Positions 17,897 through 26,213 of a stretch of DNA of 64,000 bases are shown piece after piece. The stretch's first letter is position 1. Each line of letters opens with the position of its first letter. The stretch covers positions 7,923 to 71,922 of the forward strand of contig CAUJEN010000150.1 of NCBI GenBank assembly GCA_963169765.1. Direction: 5' to 3'. The position numbers were made by a program, and so were the translations under genes. The stretch is from QWHO01 sp021404945 (GTDB lineage: Bacteria > Vulcanimicrobiota > Xenobia > Xenobiales > QWHO01). Under the pieces are notes generated by a model. It was not told where the DNA came from. It ran no database searches and saw only the letters and a list, made by a program, of their open reading frames with translations.

Positions 17897-17919
17897 GGCG
17901 CTCCACGGGCACGCCCGAA
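17875..17919 (+). repeat. 19-bp direct repeat across the TolC stop codon
   Basis: CTCCACGGACACGCCCGAA (17875-17893) recurs as CTCCACGGGCACGCCCGAA (17901-17919), with one mismatch and a 26-bp period. The first copy encodes the end of the channel protein and the second lies after the stop. It looks like a local duplication. Confidence 0.7.
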
Positions 17920-17923
17920 CGAG

Positions 17924-18364
17924 TCAATCAGGGCGAACTTCCTCGTAGAGGATGCCGTTGGAGGCGGGCGAGATGGCCACCGAGCGCAGGCCCGAGCGGT
18001 CGGCCACAAGGGCGGCGGTGCCGTTGGGGCCTTCGGTGAAGCTGACGATGCCGGCCGGGCCCTGCACCGTCCAGTCGAAGCCGCCCGAGGAGGGCAGGGT
18101 CATGGCTGCCGAATCATAGCCCATGCGGGCCAGCGTGCGCGAGCTGACATCGGCCAGCACGGCCCCTTCGCGGGAGTTATCGAGCGGGCCGAAGCTGGCC
18201 AGTTGGACCAGCGGATCGAGCTGAGCAGCGTGCTCGATGGTGTCCACTGCCTTGAGATAGCCCATCGCCTCTTGCAGGTTGTCGAACCTGGCGACAAAGC
18301 CCCGGTTCGCGTCCCGCGCGTTGACCGGCTGGGGCTGGATGAACATCGAGTTGCCGTTGATCAC
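17924..18364 (-). CDS. Small hypothetical protein
   Basis: This 146-residue protein has no signal peptide. It reads as a short disordered start (MFIQPQPVNARDAN), a helix (FDNLQEAMGYLKAVDTIEHAAQL) and a beta-rich second half. I do not recognise it. The GTG start has GGAGG 9 nt upstream. The gene is convergent with the efflux operon, 27 bp from its stop, and lies downstream of the kinase operon behind a structured repeat. Confidence 0.65.
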   Translation of the reverse strand: MINGNSMFIQPQPVNARDANRGFVARFDNLQEAMGYLKAVDTIEHAAQLDPLVQLASFGPLDNSREGAVLADVSSRTLARMGYDSAAMTLPSSGGFDWTVQGPAGIVSFTEGPNGTAALVADRSGLRSVAISPASNGILYEEVRPD

Positions 18365-18496
18365 TTGCTTGAGCCTCCAAGGGTGTTGGTCAGGTCGAGT
18401 CTACCCGGGGGCTCTGAAAAAACTCTCAGCGACTAGGAGCGCGGCCGGAGACCCCCTTGACACAGTTTTCCGGCTGCGCGACGTCCAACATATTGT

Positions 18497-18581
18497 GCTA
18501 GAAGTCCGGCCGCCCACAATATCTTGTGGTGGCGGAGGTTCCCTCCGACACCACATGGGGGTTTGCGGCCGGACTTCTAGC
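18497..18581. repeat. Nested inverted repeat after the kinase gene
   Basis: The outer arms GCTAGAAGTCCGGCCGC (18497-18513) and their exact complement (18565-18581) form a 17-bp perfect inverted repeat. Between them lie a 6-bp stem CCACAA/TTGTGG (18514-18529) and a second stem CGGAGG/CCTCCG (18533-18547) that can extend outward through one mismatch. ATATTGTG just outside (18490-18497) is complementary to CACAATAT inside. The right arm contains the kinase stop codon. No T-tract follows, so a simple intrinsic terminator is doubtful. A structured RNA or a small palindromic mobile repeat are alternatives. Confidence 0.7.
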
Positions 18582-19755
18582 GCTTGTTGGGGTCGAGCAG
18601 CCCCTCGAGGACCTGCAGCCAGAGCGGCTGAGGCTTGCGCTCACGCGATTTCTGGCCGCCCAGAGCAGCCGGAGGCGGAGGCGGCGGGGCCGGTTGAGCG
18701 GCTGCGGCCGCCCGGCGCCGGCCCGAGCCGGAGCCTCGCTTGCGGGGCGGAGGCGGGGTGGGCGTGGTCGGAAAGGCGTTCTGGAGAAGTTTCTCCAGCT
18801 CCAGCCGCTCCAGCCAGACTCCGCCGCAGCTCGGGCAGGTCTCGAGCTGCACGCTGGCATGCGAGGTCGCCCGAAGCAGGGCCGCGCAGCTGAGACAGCG
18901 ACGTCCTGGAGGGGGCGCCGAGGGGGCCACCGGGCTCTGAACCGCCAGCCCCAGGAGAGCTCGGGCCTCGGCCACGTTCTGGGGCCGACCCTGCGGATAG
19001 AGCCCGCACAGTTTGACGACGGCCTGCCAGACGGTTTCGGTCAGGGTCGGATTGTCGGCGGGCCGGGTGAGGGCTGGATTGGTCACCCGCAGAGGTGCTT
19101 CGGGTAGATGCTGACCACTGAGCAGATAGTACATCGTGGCCCCGAGGGCATAGAGGTCGGTGCGCTGGTCGGTGCCTCCCCCTCCGTACTGCTCCAGCGG
19201 CGCGTAGCCCTCCGAGCCCATGCCCTTGACGATGGCCCGGGTGCGCGAGCCCGGTTTCAACAGCTTGGCCAACCCGAAATCGAGCAGGCGCAGACGGTTG
19301 TCGGCCCCCAGCATGACGTTGGCTGGCTTGAGGTCGCGCACGATCACAGGGGGCTGACGAGTGTGCAGGTACTCCAGCACGTCGAGCAACTGGGCGGTCC
19401 AGTCCAGGACTTTGCGCTGGCTCAGACGGCGCGGGGCCAGCTCCACGATCTCCTCCAGGGTGCGGCCCTGGATGTACTCCATCACCAGATAGGGCATCTG
19501 CTGGTCAAGGAATAGATCCATGATGGCGGCCAGGTTGACATGATCGAGCTGGGCCAGGATGCGCGCCTCCTCCTGGAACTGCTCCACAAAGCCCCACTGC
19601 TCGGCCGGCTCACGGCTGAGCTGCTGCAGCATCTTGACGGCCACCTGGCGATCCAGGCCCAGGTGGGTGGCCAGGTAGACCTGGCTCATACCGCCCTGAC
19701 CGAGCAGCCGCTCGATACGGTAGCGCCGTTGCAGCAGGGTTCCCGGGGGGAGCAT
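18577..19755 (-). CDS. Ser/Thr protein kinase with C-terminal TFIIB-type zinc finger
   Basis: This 392-residue Hanks-type kinase has the P-loop LLGQGGMSQVYLA (residues 18-29), VAVK with Lys41, VRDLKPANVML with catalytic Asp141 (HRD is VRD), DFG at 159-161 and GYAPLEQY. After the kinase comes a four-Cys zinc finger (C287, C290, C307, C310; CPSCGGVWLERLELEKLL), as in TFIIB-type zinc fingers. A Pro/Arg/Ala-rich tail follows with no membrane helix, so the enzyme is cytosolic. The start ATG overlaps the stop of the macrodomain gene (TGATG), so the two are co-translated. The zinc finger may recruit partners. Confidence 0.93.
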   Translation of the reverse strand: MLPPGTLLQRRYRIERLLGQGGMSQVYLATHLGLDRQVAVKMLQQLSREPAEQWGFVEQFQEEARILAQLDHVNLAAIMDLFLDQQMPYLVMEYIQGRTLEEIVELAPRRLSQRKVLDWTAQLLDVLEYLHTRQPPVIVRDLKPANVMLGADNRLRLLDFGLAKLLKPGSRTRAIVKGMGSEGYAPLEQYGGGGTDQRTDLYALGATMYYLLSGQHLPEAPLRVTNPALTRPADNPTLTETVWQAVVKLCGLYPQGRPQNVAEARALLGLAVQSPVAPSAPPPGRRCLSCAALLRATSHASVQLETCPSCGGVWLERLELEKLLQNAFPTTPTPPPPRKRGSGSGRRRAAAAAQPAPPPPPPAALGGQKSRERKPQPLWLQVLEGLLDPNKR

Positions 19756-20279
19756 CAGGCCAGCAGGGGGCGGTAGACCGCCTCGTCGTCGGGCGAGAAG
19801 ACCACGAAGCGGACCTCGTCGAGCGCTCCGGGATGCTCGGCCACGAAGTCGCGCACGGCCTGCACGGCTACCCGGGCGGCCAGGCTGATGGGATAGCCGT
19901 AGACCCCGGTCGAGATGGAGGGGAAGGCGACCGTCCGGGCGCCGCTCTCGACCGCCAGAGCCAGCGAGCTGGTGTAGCATGAGCGAAGTTGCTCGGCCTC
20001 ACCCGCTCGGCCCCCGTCATAGATGGGGCCGGCCGTGTGCACCACGTGGCCGGCTTTCAGCTTGCCCGCCGTGGTCATGACCGCCTGCCCGGTGGGGCAG
20101 GGCGGGTGACCCCGCTCGGCCCGGATTTTCTTACAGGCCTCCATGATGGCAGGACCGCCAGAGCGGTGGATAGCCCCATCCACGCCGCCTCCCCCGACCA
20201 GGCCTGAGTTGGCTGCATTGACGATGACATCTACCTCTTCTTGCGTGATGTCACCCAACTTGAGGATCAGTCGCGTCAT
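19755..20279 (-). CDS. Macrodomain protein (O-acetyl-ADP-ribose/ADP-ribosyl hydrolase family)
   Basis: This 174-residue single-domain protein is close to the YmdB/MacroD type: IVNAANSGLVGGGGVDGAIHRSGG (residues ~19-42), the GHVVHTAGPIYDGG strand and FPSISTGVYGYP. These loops bind ADP-ribose; family members remove ADP-ribose from proteins or hydrolyse O-acetyl-ADP-ribose. It is coupled to the downstream kinase and lies 33 bp after the M50 protease gene, so all three are probably one transcript. A link between ADP-ribose signalling and the kinase is inference from this arrangement. Confidence 0.95.
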   Translation of the reverse strand: MTRLILKLGDITQEEVDVIVNAANSGLVGGGGVDGAIHRSGGPAIMEACKKIRAERGHPPCPTGQAVMTTAGKLKAGHVVHTAGPIYDGGRAGEAEQLRSCYTSSLALAVESGARTVAFPSISTGVYGYPISLAARVAVQAVRDFVAEHPGALDEVRFVVFSPDDEAVYRPLLA

Positions 20280-20312
20280 GCCGGCAGGCTTCGACGCGGC
20301 CGGGAGCTTTCC

Positions 20313-21131
20313 TCAGCGCCGGATGGTGTAATCGGCATCCACCACCACGTTCGGTCGGCGAGGCCGGGCAGAAGGCCGCGTGAACAAGATGTCAGGTCCC
20401 TCCGCGTCCACCGTGGGGCGACCAAACATCGAGCCGACCACGAACTGCAGCGGATGGGTGGCAGCCCGATGGCGCACGGCCACGGCCGCCTCCTCGGCGG
20501 TGGCGCCGAACCAGACGAACACACCGATCAAAATCAGCATCGGGGTAATGAACAGGCCGGCCAGGCCAAACACCCAGGCCATCATGCGGCCGATGCGAGC
20601 GGCCGTGCGGGTGGCCTGCAGGTAGTCGCCCCTCATGGCCAGGTAGGCACGCAGCAGGCGCCCCCCGTCCATCGGGAAGGCCGGCAGCAGGTTGAAGCCA
20701 GCCAGGATCACGTTCATCCAGAAGAGCTGGCTCAGGGCCCAGCCAGCCACGGGGCTGGCGGGAGCCACCAGCAGACCCGCGGTGTAGGCCAGGGCGGCCA
20801 GCACCACGTTCACAGCCGGTCCGGCGGCCGTGATCAAGAGCTCGTGCACCGGTCGAGTGGGGATGCGGGCCAGACTTGCGATGCCCCCGATGGGGGTGAG
20901 CACGATGTCGCGGGTGGGGATGCCCAGTCGGCGAGCCGTCAGGGCGTGACCCAGCTCGTGCAGAACCACGACGCCAAACAGCGTGAGCACAAAGAGCACC
21001 TCCACCACCATGGTGGTCGTGCCGCCCGAAATCAGGCCCGAAAGAGCCAGGAAGGCGATCAGCAGAAAGAACGTGCCGTGCATCTTCAGCTCGATGCCGG
21101 CGATTTTACCAAGCGAGTAGGATTTGAACAT
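20313..21131 (-). CDS. Site-2-protease-like membrane metalloprotease (M50)
   Basis: This 272-residue polytopic protein has HELGH (VVVLHELGHALTARRLGIP), the second-site GPAVNVVLAAL helix and NLLPAFPMDGGRLLRA, which supplies the Asp ligand. That is the full catalytic set of the S2P/SpoIVFB-type family. Two more helices follow, then a soluble tail of ~60 residues with no CBS domain. Such proteases cleave membrane-bound regulators within the bilayer. It is the first gene of the protease/macrodomain/kinase operon. Confidence 0.94.
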   Translation of the reverse strand: MFKSYSLGKIAGIELKMHGTFFLLIAFLALSGLISGGTTTMVVEVLFVLTLFGVVVLHELGHALTARRLGIPTRDIVLTPIGGIASLARIPTRPVHELLITAAGPAVNVVLAALAYTAGLLVAPASPVAGWALSQLFWMNVILAGFNLLPAFPMDGGRLLRAYLAMRGDYLQATRTAARIGRMMAWVFGLAGLFITPMLILIGVFVWFGATAEEAAVAVRHRAATHPLQFVVGSMFGRPTVDAEGPDILFTRPSARPRRPNVVVDADYTIRR

Positions 21132-21442
21132 CGTGGTCAGTCTAACCGACCGGGAGCGAAAAGGGTATAGGCGTCACGTTAGTATTCCGTGTGCAGCCAG
21201 GAAAAGCTCTCCCCGTGCTGAGGACTGACGAGACCTGCGACATGGCTCAAATGCTATCAGCTCTTTCCCAGGAGCGCACGCTGCGCGACGCACCGTGGTG
21301 TCGAGGTGAGTTGACAGGCCGGGGGTCAGCTCATGAGCGGACGCGAAAGCTGTCAACTTTCCCCGGGCTCAAGCAGGTAACGCTGCCGGACCTGTAACAG
21401 GCTGGTAAACTAAGTTCCCAGAACAAGACTTACACTGCGCCC
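21132..21442. other. Divergent intergenic region with an inverted repeat
   Basis: These 311 bp hold the promoters of the M50 operon (minus) and the small membrane protein (plus). AGTTGACAG (21309-21317) and CTGTCAACT (21350-21358) form a 9-bp perfect inverted repeat 32 bp apart; each arm contains a TTGACA hexamer facing one of the two genes. This could be a pair of -35 elements or an operator. No gene is visible. Confidence 0.45.
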
Positions 21443-22045
21443 GTGCAAGTGCGCCCCGCCCAATTCTTCTCTTACCAACAGCGTCAAGCTGACCCCTTCA
21501 AGTCGTGGCAGAGCCCGGTGCAGGTGCTCCACGAAGAGAACCCCCTGGGCGAGCAGGCCTTCGAAGTGGCCCACGTGGGCACCGACATCTTCCTCGACTA
21601 CGCACACTCCGGTGCGGCCTCCACGGTGGGCGGCGTAGCCGCCGGCGCGGTAGCCCTGTTGGGTCTGGGGTGGGGGATCTCGCGCCTGCGCTCGGGCGCC
21701 TGGCCCGACAAGGTGGCGGGGATGGGTCACCTGGCCCTGGCCAGCGCTTCCACCCTGCACGCGGTGCAGCACCTGGCCCATCTGCACGTTCCCCACGCCG
21801 CCATCGGCGCCTTCGAGGTGGTGCACGGCCTGGCCAGCATGGGGCTGGGCCTGAGCGAGCTGCGGCGTGCCTCGCGAGAGGGCGCAGGGCTCGAGCGCAA
21901 ACTGGTGGGCCTGGGCGAGCTCACCATGGGAGTTGCCATCGCGGGGGCGGGCCTGTTCGGCCATCTGGCTCCCGCCCTCCACATCGTGGCCGCGGGCGCG
22001 CTGGCCGTCAAGCAAGTGGCTTTGAACAAAGACTTGCTGCGGTAA
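21443..22045 (+). CDS. Hypothetical Gly/Ala-rich membrane protein
   Basis: This 200-residue protein starts at a GTG. The first ~55 residues are soluble (QQRQADPFKSWQ), then 4-5 Gly/Ala/Leu-rich hydrophobic helices follow (STVGGVAAGAVALLGLGWGI and later GELTMGVAIAGAGLFGHLAP). Many His residues lie in the central helices (LHAVQHLAHLHVPHAAIG). I recognise no family. Its last two helices resemble those of the protein at 41782-42279. It is convergent with the subtilase gene. Confidence 0.65.
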   Translation: MQVRPAQFFSYQQRQADPFKSWQSPVQVLHEENPLGEQAFEVAHVGTDIFLDYAHSGAASTVGGVAAGAVALLGLGWGISRLRSGAWPDKVAGMGHLALASASTLHAVQHLAHLHVPHAAIGAFEVVHGLASMGLGLSELRRASREGAGLERKLVGLGELTMGVAIAGAGLFGHLAPALHIVAAGALAVKQVALNKDLLR

Positions 22046-22087
22046 CAATTCGCGAGAGGCTCAGTCGAGATTTGACAGCGGAGCCCT

Positions 22088-22849
22088 TCACAGGCTATTG
22101 GCCTTCAAAATCGACTTGATCTCGAACAAACGCAGCTGAGGAAAGTTTCCCAGCAGCAAGGCGCACAGCCCCGTGATGGCCGGCGTGGCGAAGCTGGTGC
22201 CGGTCTGAGTGGTGTAGCCGCCTCCCGGAGCCGCCGTGACCACTTCGTCCCCGTGGGCCGCAAATTCGATCACCTGGCCCTCGCGGTACTTGATCTTGAA
22301 CGGGCTGTCGAAGTCGTCGCGGTCTACACTGATGCAATTGGAAAACTCGGCCGGAAATCCGTTGTCCGTGAGGGGCATGTTGCGCCGGCTCGCCACCACG
22401 ATCTGGTTGTTCCGGTAAGCCTTCTCGCAGCAGGCCCAGAGCTGCTGGGAGAACTTTGCCGAGGCAGCCAGGCTGACGTTGATCAGCCGCGACTTACGCT
22501 TGAGTGCCTCCTCCAGGCCAAGCACCATGGCCGCTCCAGCGCCCACGGCTCCGCCTCCGAGCACCCGGATGTCGACAATGCTGGCGTTGGGCGCGATCTG
22601 GGCGATGATGCTGGCCACGGCGGTGCCGTGTCCGAAAGCATCGTTGTTGGTGTTGTTGGCGACCTCGCTGATGGTGGGCTTGCCGCCCTCGATGCCCACC
22701 TGGTAGGCGGCGGCGACGCGTCCCTGCAGGTCCGGGTGGGTGGCATCCACCCCGCTGTCGAGCACCGCCACCTCGACCGGGGTCGCCCCCCGCTCTTTGA
22801 GCTCAGACAGGCTCAGCGCCAGGGCGTCTCGCAGAGCGCTCGGACTCAT
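22088..22849 (-). CDS. Subtilisin-family (S8) serine protease, cytosolic form
   Basis: The catalytic triad is intact: Asp31 in VAVLDSGVD, His74 in FGHGTAVASI and Ser219 in GTSFATPAITG, with Asn157 as the likely oxyanion residue. At 253 residues this is little more than the bare catalytic domain. It has no signal peptide and no propeptide domain, so it probably acts in the cytosol. The ATG overlaps the stop of the GAF gene (ATGA). Coupling to a GAF protein and an ABC exporter-like protein suggests substrate processing linked to export, for example of the small Cys-rich protein upstream; that is a hypothesis. Confidence 0.9.
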   Translation of the reverse strand: MSPSALRDALALSLSELKERGATPVEVAVLDSGVDATHPDLQGRVAAAYQVGIEGGKPTISEVANNTNNDAFGHGTAVASIIAQIAPNASIVDIRVLGGGAVGAGAAMVLGLEEALKRKSRLINVSLAASAKFSQQLWACCEKAYRNNQIVVASRRNMPLTDNGFPAEFSNCISVDRDDFDSPFKIKYREGQVIEFAAHGDEVVTAAPGGGYTTQTGTSFATPAITGLCALLLGNFPQLRLFEIKSILKANSL

Positions 22850-23511
22850 GGCAGCAGGCTCTCCACCGCCATCATGGCGTCCACCGCCTCCAACAGGTTG
22901 GCGATGGCCTCGAGCGAGTGCGGGTTGCGATCGATGATGCGGGTGAGCCGATTGATGATGCGCTGCTCCACCAGCTCCTGCTCCTCGCCCTGGTTGCCTG
23001 ACACCAGCTGCAGACGGCGCCGCTGGTCGATCACGACCCCGGCCACGCTGGCGAAGCGGGCGTAGCGCTCGGCATCCCTGGCCGTGAAGCGCTTGTCGGG
23101 GAGAAAACTCACTCCAGTGATGGCCCCCACCACGTTCTCGCCGGCCATCAGAGGCGCCGCCACGACCGCGGTGGGGTCGAGGCCCGTCTGATCCGGGTCG
23201 CGCTCCTTGGACTGCTTGATATCGGAATACGTTGTGGAGCCCATCTGGACCTCGCGGGTGAGCACCGCCAGCCCGGTCAAGCCTTTGCCGATGGGCATAC
23301 GCTGCCCTCGCAGCGCCTCCTCAGAGGTGGCGCTGCCCACCGTCATGGTGAGCACCAGCTCCTGGGCCTGGTCGTCCACCACAAACAAAGAGCCCTCTTC
23401 GGCCCCCACCAGCTCTGTGCCCAGCTCGAGAATCAGGCGCAGAGCCCGCTCCTCCATTCCCGCTCCCGGGATGGCCAGATGGCGAGATAGCAGCTCCAAA
23501 CTCGTACTCAT
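22846..23511 (-). CDS. GAF-domain sensor protein
   Basis: This 221-residue protein has a single GAF domain (residues ~20-165: LVGAEEGSLFVVDDQAQELVL, GKGLTGLAVLTREV, VVAAPLMAGENVVGAITGVSF) and a C-terminal helix that may dimerise. GAF domains bind cyclic nucleotides or other small ligands. There is no output domain, so it may control its partners directly. It overlaps the subtilase by 4 nt and abuts the ABC gene by one base. Confidence 0.88.
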   Translation of the reverse strand: MSTSLELLSRHLAIPGAGMEERALRLILELGTELVGAEEGSLFVVDDQAQELVLTMTVGSATSEEALRGQRMPIGKGLTGLAVLTREVQMGSTTYSDIKQSKERDPDQTGLDPTAVVAAPLMAGENVVGAITGVSFLPDKRFTARDAERYARFASVAGVVIDQRRRLQLVSGNQGEEQELVEQRIINRLTRIIDRNPHSLEAIANLLEAVDAMMAVESLLP

Positions 23512-25367
23512 CAGTGCTCCTCCTCCTCGTCAGAGGCTTCCAGCAGACTCTGGAAGAGATTGGGTCTCTCGGACAGCTCCTCGGGCGTGCCCACGTCGGC
23601 GAATTGACCGTTCTCCAGGCAGCAGACCTGGTCCGCCACGCGGGAGATGAACTCCATGCTGTGGTCCACCAGCAGCACGGTGCACTCGGCGCAGGCACCC
23701 TTCAACACCTGGGCAAGGTCGGCCCTGCCGATGGCGTCGATGCCGGTGGTCGGTTCGTCCAGCATCAAGATCGCCGGTTGCAAGAGCAGCGCACGCGTCA
23801 CCGCCAGCAGGCGCCGTTGCCCGCCGCTCAGACCCTCGGCCACGTTGCGGGGCAGAACGTAGTCCAGGGGCTGGCCCGAGCCGGCGGCCCTCACCAGCAC
23901 GTCCCAGAGCCCGGTCTTGCGGCACACCGCCTCGATATTGGCGTCGCTGGCGTCGGCGCGCACGAGCTTGAAGTTGGCCCGGATGGTGTCGTTGAGGAAA
24001 AGCGGGAACTGCGATACCCTGGCCACGGTGTCGCGCAGACTCTCCAGGCGAACGTCCTGGATGGGGGTCTCTCCAAGCTTCACCCCGCCGCTATCGGGGG
24101 TGCGGATGCGGCTCACCAGGTTAAGCAGGCTGGATTTTCCCGAGCCCGCACGGCCCACGATGGCGCTGATTTTCCCGGCCGGGAACGTGTGCGTGACCGA
24201 ATCCAGGATGCGTGCCCCCCCTCTGGCGTAGGTGAACACCACCTGGTCGAGCACCACGTCCTTGGGCCCGGGGGTGAGGTCGCGCGAGCCTGACTGGTCT
24301 GCGAAATCAGGCTCAGTCTCGAGCACCTCTACCACCTGCTCCACCTGAGGCCAGGCCGAGTTCAGCCCGTTGAAAAACTGGATGATCTGCTGAATCGGGC
24401 CCACCGCCATCGGCACGAAGTAGAAGATGCCCAGGATAGCGCCGGCAGCGCCCGGGTTACCCGATTGCAGGGCCACAAACACGCCGTAAAGCAAGAAGAT
24501 GGTTTGCAGCGTGACCGGCGTGATCTGCTGAAACTGGCTGGCCATCTCATTGCGCACCGTGGCCGCCACCTTGGCTTTTCGAAAACCCGCCAGCTTTCTC
24601 GCGAAGGCCTGGGCGCGTTGTTCCTCCGCCCCCATCAACTGCACCTCCAACGGCAGGCTGGCCGAGTTGGTGAGCTCGTTCACCAGCTCCAGCTCGGACT
24701 CGCGCAGCTGGGTGAAGGCGGAGCGTACGTTCTGAGCCAGCCGGTAGCCCCCGATGGGCAGCAGCACCAGCACCGCCAACAGGCTGAGCTGGATCCATAC
24801 GGGTGTGTTGCCCACCGCTTGCAGGTTGTTGAGCAGGAAGACGATGGCCGACAACAGCCCGATCCCCTGGATCAGGGGAAAGCTGATCAGACTGCGCAGA
24901 AAAAGCTGGGCCCCGGGCGCGAAGCGAGTGATCAGGACCGTCGTCTCACTCACATCGTGGCGGTTGTGGTAGTCGGCCCCCAGCTTGAGCAGCCGATCAT
25001 GCAGCACTTGCTGCAGTCGCGTCAGCATCAGGGTGTCGGTCCAGGCCGTCATGACGCGCTCGAGCATGCGGGCCAGCAACAGACCGATGGCCAGCGCGGC
25101 GAACACCACCGCGGCCGTCTTGACGTCTCCCGGCAGGATGGAGCTCAGAAAACCCTGCCCGCCGCCGCGCTGGTTGCCCGTAAGCCCGGAGACCACCACC
25201 GCCAACACCTGCACGTTGTACTGCGTGAGCAGGTCCAGGGAAATGGTGAGCACGGTGTTGAGGATGAACCAGAAATGCGCCACCGACACCGTGAACCAGC
25301 CCCAGCGGATGAGCTTCTTGTAGGGAATGTCCCCGCCTCCGGCCTGGATGGCCCGGGCCATGGGCAC
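23511..25367 (-). CDS. ABC exporter-like protein (fused membrane and ATPase domains)
   Basis: This ~618-residue half transporter has a membrane domain of about six helices in its N-terminal ~330 residues. The ATPase domain follows, with Walker A (GRAGSGKSS), signature (LSGGQRR), Walker B (LMLDEPTTG) and the H-loop (LLVDHSMEF). There is no C39 peptidase domain. The upstream frame stays open for about 46 further codons and contains a 39-bp coding-type repeat, so the true start is uncertain. ATG 25361 has AGGGG 5 nt upstream; an ATT at 25505 has AAAGGGGG 8 nt upstream. It heads the ABC/GAF/subtilase operon. Confidence 0.88.
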   Translation of the reverse strand: MPMARAIQAGGGDIPYKKLIRWGWFTVSVAHFWFILNTVLTISLDLLTQYNVQVLAVVVSGLTGNQRGGGQGFLSSILPGDVKTAAVVFAALAIGLLLARMLERVMTAWTDTLMLTRLQQVLHDRLLKLGADYHNRHDVSETTVLITRFAPGAQLFLRSLISFPLIQGIGLLSAIVFLLNNLQAVGNTPVWIQLSLLAVLVLLPIGGYRLAQNVRSAFTQLRESELELVNELTNSASLPLEVQLMGAEEQRAQAFARKLAGFRKAKVAATVRNEMASQFQQITPVTLQTIFLLYGVFVALQSGNPGAAGAILGIFYFVPMAVGPIQQIIQFFNGLNSAWPQVEQVVEVLETEPDFADQSGSRDLTPGPKDVVLDQVVFTYARGGARILDSVTHTFPAGKISAIVGRAGSGKSSLLNLVSRIRTPDSGGVKLGETPIQDVRLESLRDTVARVSQFPLFLNDTIRANFKLVRADASDANIEAVCRKTGLWDVLVRAAGSGQPLDYVLPRNVAEGLSGGQRRLLAVTRALLLQPAILMLDEPTTGIDAIGRADLAQVLKGACAECTVLLVDHSMEFISRVADQVCCLENGQFADVGTPEELSERPNLFQSLLEASDEEEEH

Positions 25368-25382
25368 CCCTGCGCGCGGGCC

Positions 25383-25460
25383 GCCGGGCGGCCCAGCCCT
25401 CGGGGCTGCTGCCGGAGGGGCGCCGGGCAGCCCGGCCCTCGGGGCTGCTGCCGGTGGGGC
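25383..25460 (-). repeat. Two 39-bp tandem repeats upstream of the ABC gene
   Basis: Two copies of a 39-bp unit sharing the core CTCGGGGCTGCTGCCGG lie end to end. Read on the minus strand in the ABC frame each encodes 13 residues, APPAAAPRAGxPG. A period divisible by three, in frame with the ABC protein, suggests a proline-rich N-terminal extension. The stretch 25506-25712 beyond it shows no feature I can name. Confidence 0.7.
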
Positions 25461-25712
25461 AGCTATCGGAGCTGTCTTCCTGGTATCATCCGACTGCGAG
25501 GAAATGGCGCTGACCCCCTTTCATAGCGAGCGGGCCAGACTTCGGACCCACTGCGAGCCATCCTCTTCCCGCAAACCCCGACTGGCAGCGAATTTTGACC
25601 GGCCGAGAGCCGAGCCGGGCGGACTTTCCGTGGAGGGTGCGGGTATCCACAAAACAAGAAGCGCGGCTCCCTTGAAGGGTCGCCGCACCTCTCGTTAGCG
25701 GACGCAGGGGAG

Positions 25713-25940
25713 TTAGGAGTAGAACGCCCCGCCACAGCAGCCGCAGGTGTACCAAGCGTACACACTGTCATACTGAACGATGCGGACCACGCTGGCGCAG
25801 TGAGGGCACTGAACCAGAGCCGGGTGGGCCTGGGCCTCGACCTCGGCGTCGTTGCTGGCCAGGGCCACGCCCATCTTGGAGCGGTCCATCGTGTTGGCTT
25901 CGCTCTTCTCGATCTTCTTACCGGTCTTCACTTCACTCAT
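25713..25940 (-). CDS. 75-aa Cys-rich small protein upstream of the ABC operon
   Basis: The ATG has AAAGGA 10 nt upstream. The first ~43 residues are polar and charged (MSEVKTGKKIEKSEANTMD). The last 32 hold five Cys in the pattern CPHC-x17-CxCC, ending GGAFYS. This is either a small zinc ribbon (CPHC and CGCCG fit) or a leader-plus-core peptide precursor. It is followed on the same strand by the ABC/GAF/subtilase genes after about 350 bp. The gene itself looks real; its role is open. Confidence 0.75.
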   Translation of the reverse strand: MSEVKTGKKIEKSEANTMDRSKMGVALASNDAEVEAQAHPALVQCPHCASVVRIVQYDSVYAWYTCGCCGGAFYS

Positions 25941-26213
25941 CTGTGTGTTTTCCTTTCAACGAACTCGCCGCAGGGGTCTCACGGATGGGGCTGGTAGCCC
26001 GCCCCGAATCATTCTTCCCCCCGAGCGCACACACTTTGCGCTTCGTCAAGTTGTGCGCACCTAAGCGGGGTGGGCCTTTCGGGAAGTACGGGTACTTTCC
26101 TTCAGTCGTCAGGATGAGATCAGCGCCTGACGCAGGAACTGATCGAGCGAGCCTCGATGCTGGGCAACCGCTGAGCGGTCAGAGCATCGAGCAGCGAGGA
26201 ACGCGCCCGGTCG

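Noticed and set aside
18526..19107. Plus-strand frame beginning in the inverted repeat
   Set aside because: It runs antisense through the kinase gene and has no protein-like features.
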